Below, in pieces: positions 1 through 11,600 of a stretch of 64,000 nt of DNA (position 1 is the first letter of the stretch; every line of letters starts with the position of its first letter). The notes below the pieces were generated by a model. It made no database searches. It was not told the DNA's origin and was given only the letters and a program-made list of their open reading frames with translations. The DNA is from Dryococelus australis (lineage: Eukaryota; Arthropoda; Insecta; Phasmatodea; Phasmatidae), in assembly GCA_029891345.1 (NCBI GenBank), contig CM056995.1, forward strand, positions 211,185,047-211,249,046, in the 5' to 3' direction. The translations under genes and the position numbers were made by a program.

Positions 1-1381
1 CATTAAATAATTTATTTGCAGAATCATTCAGTAAAATCAACACTGTGCACATTTCCTGAAACCAACAAACTTAAACTGTATAATACACACCGACCACAAG
101 TAAATACACAATGGCAACACCCTATCACTACTGACAACACCGCCATTTTACATCACTGGGACGCTACTCCCTCAGCGCGGGGGTAGATCGGTCCCTTGTG
201 AGGGACCTTGGCCACCCAGTTGGTTGTCAGTTAGCTTGCGGAGGCGAGGAGAAGCTAACCTCCTCCCCCCTCCGCACCCATCAAACATATTTTATGCTGC
301 AAAGCTAGCATTCTTTTACAGGATTCCCAGGGTAGCGCCTGGGAGCTGTTTCCAAAGCTGAATTTTTCTCTCTTTTTCCCTGCCTGTACGGGATAAAAGA
401 GAGTGGTGAAGTTAATTGAATTTATCAGCGTGGAATTTTAAAGTTCATGACTTGTGAAGTACTGTCACGAGCTCCCTGTGAGAGAGCTAGCGACAGTTTG
501 GTATAAAAAGCGGAGGTTAATAGCCAAATGAAGTTAAATTTTCGATATAAGTAGCTTTCCCATGACAGGAGTGGCAAGGGTTTATATAATTAAATTAATT
601 ATATGTATATTGAAGTGGTGAATTTAAGTTGCGCGAAAATTTAAATCAGTGTAGTTGTTTCAGTAATTACTTCATATCTTATGAGTTATTGTTAAAAACC
701 ATTAAATAATCTGATTGGTGTGTAAATGCATGTCTGAATGTACCGTGACGAGCGACTCAAGTAAAACATGTTAACTCGGGGAAGTCCGAGAGCGATATGG
801 CTGGCGCGATGCTAGCGCCAACTAGTTTTGTTAAACGTGGTCGATTTTTGTCCCGGACCGATCGGAAAATTCCGGCCAGTTTCGGGGCCTTATTTCTATG
901 AAATCGGGCGGTATAATTGCGCTGAAGGCGTGAATTTATATTTTTTAAGTTGTTTTGAACTATATTCCGTATTGATTATTATTTAGACTTGTAAAATTCG
1001 AAAGCAGAGCCATGAAAACACGTCGCGTGAGTGAAGTTACACAGTCATATAGGCCAGAGGGCTCTGATTGGCCGAGAGAACTTGGTGGGGCGGGGCTTAT
1101 GAAGTTGCTCGAGAGATGGCAGCATGGTCGTTAATTTACCGTCAACAGCTTTTATTTGACACGGAAAAATTTAAATAAATTAAAAGCGGTTGTAATTAAA
1201 GTTATTAAATCGTCTTAAATACATAATTGGTGCTGCAAGACTTAAAATGTTCAGTTGTGTACGACTAGAATATATACGCAATTATTTCACTCGTCATAGT
1301 GATTAATATTTGTGTAATGTGTTTCGGAGTCGCTCCAGTACAGAGTAGGGGAAATTGGTATATGCGGGTCTAGTTAACGGG
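1..1381. other. Non-coding flank of the LINE relic
   Basis: No gene is seen. It is AT-rich with a GC-rich patch at 160-290 containing several CCTCC/GGGAC runs. By position it would be the 3' part of the minus-strand LINE, but no reverse transcriptase motif appears in any frame. Confidence 0.4.
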
Positions 1382-3113
1382 TTAGGGGGCCGCAAATGAC
1401 GCCATGGCTTCGAGAAGTAGCCAGGTTCTCTCATGTTTCTCTGTGATGTTGCGGAGTTTTAGTATGTAGGGGTGGAAATGAGCCATGAGCGAGGCAAAGT
1501 CGCATGCTCTAAGGAATTCCATGAGTTCATGAAAATCCTGCATAACGCCTCGCATCTCTCCTGGCGAATTTAGCTGGCGAGGGCGGGACTGAGGTTGTGT
1601 ATTTGGCATTGCAGGGGTGTCAAGAGTAGGAGCTGGTTTGTGAATAGTCGCAGAGAGTGCCTGCGAATACGTTTTGCCGGGCTGTAATGTCCTGACTGTG
1701 AACCTGGACGTGGCAGGTTGTTGTTTTGCAGTTTTTGGCGCGATTTTCGCAGCAGCAGCAGCAGTAGTTCTTTTCTGCACCAAGTCCAGGAACTTGGGGC
1801 AGGCTTTTGAAAGAACTGTGTGTTCGCCTGCGCAGTTACTGCATGTCGGCTTGGAGTTGGTTTCGTTTGTTTTGCAAGTACTCTCGGGGTGAGGGCCGGT
1901 GCAGTGAGGGCATTTTGTCGGCACTGAACAGTGATTTTTGGTGTGTCCTAAAGCGAGACAGTTACGGCATTGTGCCACGTCTGTCGGCCGTTTCTGGTAT
2001 TGTCGGGGATGAACTATTGTCATATTTATTCTCGTAACAGTGAGCAGAGGAGGGAGAGAAGTGTTCTGCGCCGCCGTGACACAGAAAAAAACGTTGCGGC
2101 TCCAACGTGAATTTGGTGGGGTCCGATTGGTCTGTGATCCGTTTTTTAAATTGATAAATGTGCTGGATTGAGTACCCGGCACATTCCAGGTCTGCCTTGA
2201 TGTCCGCAATGTCGGTTGTGGGTGGAGGTCAAAAACTACTTTCTGTGGGAGCTCGGAAGCTTGACAGAAAGTAAAATAATGGATGTAGTTCGCTTCTAGC
2301 ATTGTGCGAGCAGCTGTGAAAAAAATCAAAGTTTTTAGTGAGGATTTGCGTTCCCTGAGCTGTGGGGAGAAGGGAGAACCCATCCCTACTAATAGCTCGC
2401 AGTTTCTGAACAAGTAAGTTGTATTTAGTGGCGTCAGGAACCACTAATCTGAACTGGTTTTGTTTTTTCTGTCGTGTTTGAGGTGCAGCCGTTTGTGTTT
2501 TGTGGGTGGAGATGCTTGAAGAGCCGGGATGGTTAACTGCTGAGGTTTTTTCTGTTACCTCCTTAAGCGGGGGAAACCTATTTTGTATAGGAATGGTGTT
2601 TGTATGTGCCTCAGATGAGACAGAATGGAGACGCTTGTTCTCCTGCGTGGTTGTTCTGTCCCCTTTACATTTTACTATCTGGAAGTCGGTTTCCATTTCT
2701 AATTTTTCATTTCCTGCGGCCGGTGTTGTCGGTCGGGAGGAAGTTGGTGTGGTGATTGTTGGCGTCGTTGGAGCCAATAGAGTAGCCAGGAGTAGGTCAA
2801 TGTGGTCAGGGATGCCTTGAGGAAAAATGTTGTAAACAGTTTGATGATATGGTCGTCTCTTTGCCAGTTCTAAAAATCGCTTGTTTTCCCGGAGGTACTG
2901 TAAGGAGTACGGGCCAGTTCCCGTCATCCACGGCGGCTCAGTCAGTTCCCCGCCCGCCGCCATGACCCGCGAGGGAGGTGGGGGAGGGGTAGGCTCTGTG
3001 TGGAGCGACTCTCGATGTGGTGTTGTTTGCAAATTGCAAGAAATTGTTGTTAGAAAAGTACCTAAATCGGTGCTATACACTGTGACCGCTGACCCACTAG
3101 GGGCTAGGCTCAA
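1382..3113 (-). pseudogene. LINE (Jockey/R1-like) ORF1 gag relic
   Basis: Minus-strand gag-like ORF1 of a non-LTR retrotransposon, which binds RNA in the cytoplasmic particle. It starts near 3113 with a Pro/Thr-rich N-terminal part. The frame changes at about 2230-2410, and a third frame around 2100-2230 reads DIKADLECAGYSIQHIY, resembling the family's RRM-like domain. The C-terminal part has three zinc knuckles: CRNCLALGHTKNHC, CPHCTGPHPESTC and CSNCAGEHTVLSKAC. It ends in a helical tail ending at 1382. At least two frameshifts break it. No reverse transcriptase ORF2 follows on the 3' side, where the next 1.38 kb is non-coding. Confidence 0.75.
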
Positions 3114-3317
3114 GATGACCTGTTTCCAGGCCGATCACAGCGTACAGGGTGTGTGCCGCGAAGCTATTAGTCGTATACAGTCAGAAGAAGCAGAGACGCA
3201 CCCTCCTTAGTCGAAGGCGAAGACAACACTGTTGTGAGGTGTTGTGGCTACTGACAACAGTGCTGTTTCTCTTTCCAGTGTTGCCACGATTTTTACTGCG
3301 TGTGATATCGAATTTAT

Positions 3318-3537
3318 CGTGCTGTTTGCAAAGAATACCAAAATTGTCGACTGGCATGCAGGCTTCTGGTAAAAGTACGATATTTACTATACAGCAGACA
3401 ATACATTGTACCATAGATATATATGTGTTGCGCTGTTTGCAGAGAATATTGACATTGTCGACTCGCATGCAAGCTTCTGGTAAGAGTATGATATTTACCG
3501 TATGGCAGACAATACATCGTACTGTAAATATATACTA
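3318..3537 (-). repeat. Two ~112-bp tandem monomers 5' of the LINE ORF1
   Basis: Two imperfect direct copies, starting near 3318 and 3430, share CTGTTTGCA, then ATTGTCGACT, GCATGCA, CTTCTGGTAA, GCAGACAATACAT and end ATATATA. Relative to the minus-strand LINE ORF1 they lie about 200 bp upstream of its start, where LINE 5' UTR monomers are expected. A promoter role is inference. Confidence 0.75.
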
Positions 3538-4419
3538 ACTAAAAAAAAATACGAAAAAATTCATACGCATTGTCAAGGCTATCAGTTTCCATAATGAACA
3601 AACAAGCCTCTGCAACTGGGCGTTTAAATCAGTAATAATTACGTAAAATCCGTAATACTTGGCAGCTCTATATAAATAACTTTAAATTAAATTAACTAAT
3701 TATTATAGCTGTAAGCCAAAAAGTTAAGACTGTTTTGCGTAAACATTGCAGTGAATGGTAACAAGGAAAATGTCTGCCAAACTCGAAGCACTGCAAGCAT
3801 TGAGAGGCTAGGTAGCCAAATATTTAATGTGAGTGCAAATGTAAATAGTTTGAAAGAAGATGTAAATAACCAATTAAGTAGTGTTAAAAGAAAATGTGAC
3901 AAGTGTAAATGAGAATGTAAGTAGCTAAATAATTAATGTGAGTGAAATGGTAGATAGTAAAATACAGTGTAAATGAAGAAATGGACAGTGTCTACAATGA
4001 AATAAAATAGAAAATGAGAACATTTGAGGAGTGCCAGGAATTTCTCCAGCAGCAAAATGGTAAGCATGGTAGCATAACTGAAAAGCATGGTTTCGTAATC
4101 ACTGAGTTAAGAACCAACGAAAGTGGAACTGAAGGGCAGGTTATTGCAGCCAATAGAGTACCCTTGGAGGGTGACCAGCAGCTCTGCAGCATTGGTATTA
4201 TGTTGTTAAGAGTAAGGAAGGGGATCACAGTTACAATGGTCCAACACAGTGGTGGAAGTACCAGCATCAGTAACCACCATGAATGGTTGGTTAAACAAAC
4301 AGCAGGCTTAATACATTGCAACTGTACTCAGAGGCCCAGCACTGAGTATACAACAATCTCTTGTCAGATTGACATTGACTGGAGTACCCCACAGTGGTGT
4401 CAATGTTAGAGCTACGTTT
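3538..4419. other. AT-rich stretch with degenerate coiled-coil remnant
   Basis: On the plus strand around 3750-4050 a broken reading frame shows spaced hydrophobics (for example NVNSLKEDVNNQLSSV) repeated with slips and stops. It resembles a decayed coiled-coil or gag-like segment. An open frame at 4014-4409 (about 131 codons) has no family I recognise. It runs into the Penelope-like fragment and may be its upstream part. Confidence 0.3.
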
Positions 4420-5080
4420 TGGTGATTGATACCTGTGATATGCCCACCATGCCTGGTCGCTGTGCCTTTAATTTGGAGGTAGTGCTTGTTGTAACACGCT
4501 ATGCACCAATTTTCCACCTCCTTCAACAGCAGGCTCACCAACCATTCTTGTCCTATACAGGTTGTGTACAACTGTACGACAGAAAATACCAGCTTCCAGC
4601 TGCAGTACATTCACAGCAATGCAAGTACATTATCCTTACTACTAACAATCTCAAGACAGAATAAATGGCCACAGAGCAGACAAGCCTTAGCTGGGTTAAA
4701 TGTAAATTTGCAGGAAAAGCCAATTGCTGAACATGCAGCATCTCACAACCAGAACTTTGATATGTGTTGCACACCCAGAGTGGTGAGGGCCCTACCACCT
4801 TCTAATAATAGTACAAAACTGTAATGCTGGGATATGACCCACAAATGTATCACCATATACAGATGCACTCCTGGTTTAAACATAAGATAGCTCCTTTGCC
4901 ACATTTCAAATTTCCTGCCTGGTTGCTAGGTTCACTGTTTGCCAACGACAGTGCAACAGACTGCAGTCTGCATCCGGTTGGTGAAATGTGTTCGTTCAAC
5001 TTTTGTGTGTATGTGTCTATCCACGGGTACTGCCCTGTGAGTATGGTACTTGTGTATTCTCTCGTCTTTTTATAACGTGA
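4420..5080 (+). mobile_element. Penelope-like element 3' fragment (GIY-YIG end)
   Basis: Plus-strand remains of the C-terminal GIY-YIG endonuclease region of a Penelope-like retroelement. Two overlapping frames carry pieces such as [36 protein letters not shown] and VRALPPSNNSTKL. The same protein pieces and the following non-coding tail (through CTGCCCTGTGAGTA, ~5030) recur in the pair at 6.38-7.32 kb. Stops and frame slips show it is dead. Assignment to Penelope rests on the arrangement of the GIY-YIG region; a search would confirm the clade. Confidence 0.6.
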
Positions 5081-5521
5081 TCACAACTATTTGTTATATT
5101 TTTAAATTTTACTTTAGAAAAAGAAAATTAACACTGGTGTATTATAATAGTACCTCTATGAGTAAGTACTGTACCACTCTTTTATACTCCTAACATGGGT
5201 GTAATTTCAAATATAAATTAACAGTTTTTCATTAAGTATGTAAGCGGTATGTACTCGATATTACATAATTTTATACATTAAATTATATTTTCATAAATAA
5301 TATTTTTATATTTATGAATAAAAATTACTTTATAATAGTTTAATAGATACATATTTTCAACAACCTTCATATAAACACAAACAGTAAAGCATTGTCTTAA
5401 CAAAAGAGTTCCTCCTTTTTACAGGGCACATTTTGCACATTTCTAAACAATGCATAACAAACTATTAATACTGTTCATTAAATACAAAAATACTGTATCA
5501 CAATATCCAAGCACACTTCCA

Positions 5522-5668
5522 TTACATGCCAAACACGTCCCCTCCTTTTCTGTAGTCCGCGTTAGCTATTATAGTGTCTCCTTCCTTGGCGATGGCACAG
5601 ATAATGGACCCTCTGTCTCTATACCTTGTCACATTGTGGCCAATCTTCGCCAGGCTTTTGACAACTTC
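5522..5668 (-). CDS. GGT exon G, C-terminus and stop
   Basis: The acceptor is tttacag. The exon encodes [16 protein letters not shown], then [20 protein letters not shown], and ends KGGDVFGM before TAA (complement of 5522-5524). It matches the typical final residues of the family. The 3' UTR must run toward lower coordinates into the AT-rich DNA around 5.1-5.5 kb. I could not fix a single polyadenylation site. Confidence 0.93.
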   Translation of the reverse strand, partial: EVVKSLAKIGHNVTRYRDRGSIICAIAKEGDTIIANADYRKGGDVFGM

Positions 5669-8600
5669 CTGTAAAAATAAATCATCACGTGTGATAAGTA
5701 CTTCTTAACATACTGTTTCTACTCAACTTCAAACATTTCAGATCACCTAATTTTAATTAAAAGCAACCTGATTTGAGGTGTATATTTTGCATTGAAGTGT
5801 CACACAGAAACTACTGCATCTCAGCGTACAGGTTATTACAAAGATTGACAATTTTTGTGAGCGTAAAATTTCTATAAATAATCATGTTACTATACAAGTT
5901 TCTACAAAAATGTTTCCAAAAAATATTGTACATGTTCCATTTACAATTCATTATGTCACTCCTTTGAAACAACCAACAGTCGTGGTGTCACAGTGGTGTA
6001 ATGGTCAGACAACTTATCTCCCACCACAGTACCAATCAAACCTGGACTTACACGATTGGGAAATGTGGGAAATGCTGTGCTGTTAAGTAGATTTTGTTAA
6101 GGCATTCCTCTTTGCTCTCACCATCATATTTTATCACTAGTCCATCCCCATATTTACACCTGCTTTTGAGACCTAGGCTGTTAAGCAACGCTCAAATCTC
6201 TCACAGACAATGTGCATTGACTGTTCTAAATTTTGATAACAACAAAGTTCAACTTCACTGCAATTTAGAAGTTATGAACCACCACTACCCTCACATTGTT
6301 ATATTCTCTCTGCTAAAATACTCTTATTCTAAAAACTGATATTATAAGTAGACATAATGCACAAGTACTCACAATGTGGTACTCATGGATGCTCGGTTGT
6401 GCAACGTTTCGCTGGCCAGACCAGCGCTTCATCAAGCGGCAAGCACGGTGCCACACTGCAGTTGATGAGTGGTAGTTGGCAAACAGTGAACCTAGTGGTC
6501 AGGAGGCGAACTAGAGTGAGGTGGGAAATTTGAAATGTGGTGGAGGGGTTATCTTAAGCTTAAACCAGGTGTCTGTTATGATTTGGTGATGTGTTGGTAG
6601 GCCAGTTTCCAGCATCGCAGTTCTGCACTGTTATTAGACACCACTCTGGTTGTGTAACAGGAGTCAAAGTGCTGGTTGTGAGATACTGCATGCGCCGCAA
6701 CTGAATTCTCCTTCAAATTTACATTTGCCCCAGCTATGGCTTGTTTGGTCTCTCCTATATGGCCATTCATTCTCTGTCTAAGAGAGTTGGTGAGGCCAAT
6801 ATACTATTAAGGATTGCAGTGAATGCACTGTAGCTGGTAGATAAGATTTTCTGTTTCACAACTGTAGCTGGTAGATAAGATTTTCTGTTTCACAACTGTA
6901 GCTGCCCTGGATAGGATAAGGATTGTGGTGAGCCTGCTGTTGAAGGAGTTGGAAGACTGGTGTATAGCCAAAGAGCTGCAATGTGGGCCACTCTCAGACA
7001 GAGAATAAATGGCCATAGAGGAGACACCAAACAAATCATACCTAGGGCAAATGTAAATTTGCAGAAGCCATTTGCAGCATCTCACAACCAGAATTTTGAC
7101 TCCTGTTACACAACCAGAGTGGTGAGGGCCCTACCTCCTAATAATAGTGCAGAACTGTGACGCTGGAAGCTGGCTCGCCACCTGATGAAGAAGGTCTTAG
7201 CCAATGAAATGATGCGCTTCCGCATCAAAAATGTGTTCGTCTGAATTTTGTTTGTGTGTCTCTATCTACAAATACTGCCCTGTGAGTACTTGTACATTCT
7301 TTCTATTTTTTATAATGCAGACCAGGCTATTCCCACTATATCTTATTCTAGAAAGTGTTATCCAGATACTATTAACGTACAGTGCATATTGTCGTTGTAA
7401 CTCTCCTTGCCTCTTGAGCCCAAACCTAACCTGCAGAGACAGGTTTTCCATATGCCTCTCATAGTGTATGCAGACTTGCCAACTTTTATTATACTTCCAT
7501 AAGTTTTATGGAAAACAAGCAGATCATGCAATTTTGTGGGTCCAGATTAAATTTTATGGATTTTTTTCAGTTTCCACATTTTACAATAATTTTCCGTGCT
7601 GCATCAGTTACGTGTATTGAAATGAGGCCTATAAATACAATACACGGTACGTATACTATACTTTTGGATAAAGTACCCTGTATGAAAATAAGGTGACTAT
7701 AGCATAGTTTTGCAAACTAACGTACTGTAATTATAGCCAGTACACCATTTTTATGGTTACAGAGAACCAAGTTTCTTGCTTTTCTGACAAGAGCAGTCGA
7801 GCGTATCCAATGAGTGTCGATCTTGTACCAAAACATATATGTTACTGTTTGGCATTATTGGTAGACTTCAGCTAAGATAAAACAGCTTCTAAATGGAAGA
7901 GTTCTTAGATAGCGCTGCTGCAATAAATGTTACTGTGAAAAATCTGTGAAAAGCGCAAAATGGACTGCATGACAGTATTTACTACATAAATCAAAAAAGT
8001 AATGTGGTGGTTTCAAGAGTAAAGTGTGCATAAAACGGCTAGCATGTGTAAGACTAATCTGTCAGTATGTGATACCAACTGTGTTCCAGCCAGAAATATA
8101 TTACCAAAATTACATGTAACTCTTTATGCAAGTATGCAAAATGCAACACAAACTAACCTGACCTAACAATAGCTGAAAAATTTTATAAGTATGTACCTAA
8201 GGTTGTCGAATTTTTTGGTTTCGTTGGTATTTGTTGATATTAGCAATATTTTTTGTTGGTGCAGCAGACTACAATAAAAACCTTTCTAAAAAAATCCCCA
8301 GTTAAAATAATTTTCTGCTTGATTAACTTACAGTATTTAGCACCTGACCAATAAACACACACGTAAACATCTGAATAATTGGATATGTCTCAGCTTCCAT
8401 GGTTATTAAACTGCTGCATGATGCGTTGGCAACAATGGTAATTAAACTACTTCAGTTCATCAGCTTAGCACACATTGCAGCTGATCTCAACGGAGTTTTG
8501 TTATTGTTGACCGCCACGTGACTTCGAACTTGTGCTCTTTGCCACCACAAGAATGGACATTCCAGCCAGCCACTTGTATTGTTCACCGGCCCACCGAAGC

Positions 8601-11600
8601 TATACACCTCAAGGCACTAAGTACTCCTGCCCACCACTAGATGGCACCTCCAGTATGTTTCGTCGCAGTCTCTCTTCCTTCTCCAAGCTGGCCGGTGACG
8701 TCATGCCAGAGAAGCTATGCTTTCGCCACCCCCTCTCAGTGGCAACACCTCACCCAAGAGACGCCAGTCAATGAACGCAGAGGCAGCTGCCTGGCAGAGT
8801 ATAAATACAGAGTCAGAATTTGACTCAGGACCAGTTTTCATTTCCTCACCAGGCTAGCCCCTGAGGAACTAACCAACCTGCTTTACCACGCTCCTAAGCT
8901 CTACCTATCCTTCTTCACTGCACTTTCAGTGCCAAAGGGACTCCTAATACTTGATCTCCTCACCAAGATCAATCCTCTCACGCCCTGCTTAGTAATCCAA
9001 GCATCGTGCCGAACAGACCTATGTCAAGTCGTCTACACACTTAAGACACTGCGGCCCCTTCAGGGCAACAAAGGAATAGGGAGTTAGTCCAGTTATAGTT
9101 GTTTTCACAGTGCTAGTCTACCCCGTCCCTTGTAGCTTAGAACAGGTCACGTATACCTGGCTTACGTAGGAATAGCTTTCCCTAAGTTCTTGTACACGTA
9201 GGAGGTAGTGTGACACCATGTGTTTATTTCCTTCACACGAAATAAACATTGTGTTTAGCCCGATTCACGAGTACCACGTTCCTGTAGACATTGCACATAT
9301 CCTAGTTGACCTCTCTCCTTAAGCAAAATGCAGGTGAACAGGGAACTTTACTCAATCGAGCCAACACATGTATTTTCCAACCCACATCCACTCGCAACGG
9401 CCAACATTTCTGCATATTCCAGTAGGCAGAACGGTAGATCCCACTCACAGGTACTCTGCATTCAGACCAGCTTGTCAGTTCGGTACTCGTCTTCTCCACC
9501 ACAATTTCAGTACCAAAGGGGACGTTCCCTGGATTGGGAAGACTCGGCTGGGGCGACTCGCAGTGTTCACCGACTTTAGGCACCGAACATTGGGATAGGG
9601 TGTCCGTGCCATCAGCAGCCACTCCCTGTGGTTCGACACTACATAAGGAATCACATTCCCTGCTTTTCGCCTCACGGACGTGAGCATGTTTTGTGTGTAT
9701 TCAGATGCCTTTTTCCAAATGTAGTGGTATTAGGGAGAAGGATAAACAAACACGCATTGCCTCCAGGTGTTTACAAGAGGAGACCCCCTCCCTTGTAACC
9801 TTCATCGACCAGTTTGCACAATGAGAACAGGCACAGGCCCTGCGCCATCTCCTGGTACCTGTCACACCTGTGATCCCGAAGGAACTGTTCGAGACTCCAA
9901 CTCGTCTCAGCGAAGAGGTACACCCGTGGCTCCTAGAGTTCCTTAGTCAGCAGGACCAGCCACAGAGAGTTCCCACGACTCGACTTTGTTGCTCTACCCC
10001 CATCGGCACGAACCATTGTCTACAGTTGTAATACGCCCATACCTGCAGTGCCCGCACGCACCACTGTACAGCCAATGGCCCAACCTAGAACAGTAGAGAC
10101 GCGTCGCCCAGGTATCGCGCCAGTTGCCCGCAATCTGGAACGTAAAATCTTGTTGCCAGAACGCAACTTTGTGCCCTACCGCAAAGCTACAAGGCCAGTC
10201 CTGTACACTGGATGTGCTCTAGTGCCTTGCAACGGCTAAGCAACTCAGAATCCTGCCAGAATAGGGTGCGCCTGGCGTAGCATCTAACAAAACCTATACT
10301 GATTGACTTAATGTTCTCCCAGACAGCCGTGGCGTCATGCGTCAAAACTGAAACTATTCAATCCTTTCTGAAACATTTTATGATGGTGTTGCTGTAATAT
10401 TAATGCAGGCATAGTCACATCTTTCTGTACTTGAAATTTAATTATTTATGGTGAGCAGTTATGCATGCATACACACAAAATGCTGCGACCTGCTCAGAAA
10501 CTATTTTAAATTTTATTAAAACTTACTGATAGAAAGCTTCAGAGGTTGGTATATCTGCATGTGACGTACACAGTGATAGGGCACATGCACAAACACAGAG
10601 TTCTTAATATCAATATCTGCTTCACATAACATGTTAATTTCAACTTACATCCACAACACCATACTCATACTGCACTTCCATTGGAAATAGCTGATGATGT
10701 ATCCTGCTGGCATCAACAGCCTCCTTTAATGTGTTTTGGAACCAGATGTACCTCATTATTACCTGAAAAAGAAAAAAATGACATCACATTCTAATGATTC
10801 TTTTACGCAAAATTATAATTCTTTACTTTGTAAGGTGTAAATTTTTTAAGCACAACTGTAATACATCACGATACTGTTATCAGTTCCATAAAAATAGTAC
10901 CAGTGTGATGTTGCCTCACTGTATCCCTATGGTATAATCATTCTGATGAAGACGCAATGTAGTTTGTTTAGATTTGGGACAGATTTTGCCACCTGTTAAA
11001 AGAAAGACAACCCTCCATCCCCCTGTACTATGGCACATAAACTTATTAATGTGAGTATATAATTTGTGTATCTTACCTCCTACACCTGTATAGTGTCAAT
11101 GCGCCAGTGTGTGTGCACATACATAACTTATATGTATACTCTACTTTTTTTCTTTTTCCTATTTCCAGCACACAACTGCACTGCCACCTAATTGATATTT
11201 ACATTTTCACCCACAATGGTCAGCACCAATTTCTCATGAATAGATGAACCAACCTTTAAAAAAATCACAGTAGACAATTGCACATACAGGATGCTTGAAA
11301 ATTCCCCTTAAAAACTTCTAGGACTTGTAGAAGGGACTGAGTAGACAATCTTTTGAATACAAACCCATGTCCAGAAACGTACCGTTTCCGTGCTACAACC
11401 ATTTCAAATCGAAGAGGCTCGTTGGTGCAGTGGTGCAGGAACCACGATGCTGGGAGCAACACCCATTGCATGTGCAACTTATCTCGTACTTGTTGACGGG
11501 CTCTGTTCAACATGATGCAATATAGCCTGTTCCAATTTGGGAGTGCAGCATCTCTTTGGAACACCACAGTCGTTCCTGTCTACGGTAAAGGTACCTCGTT

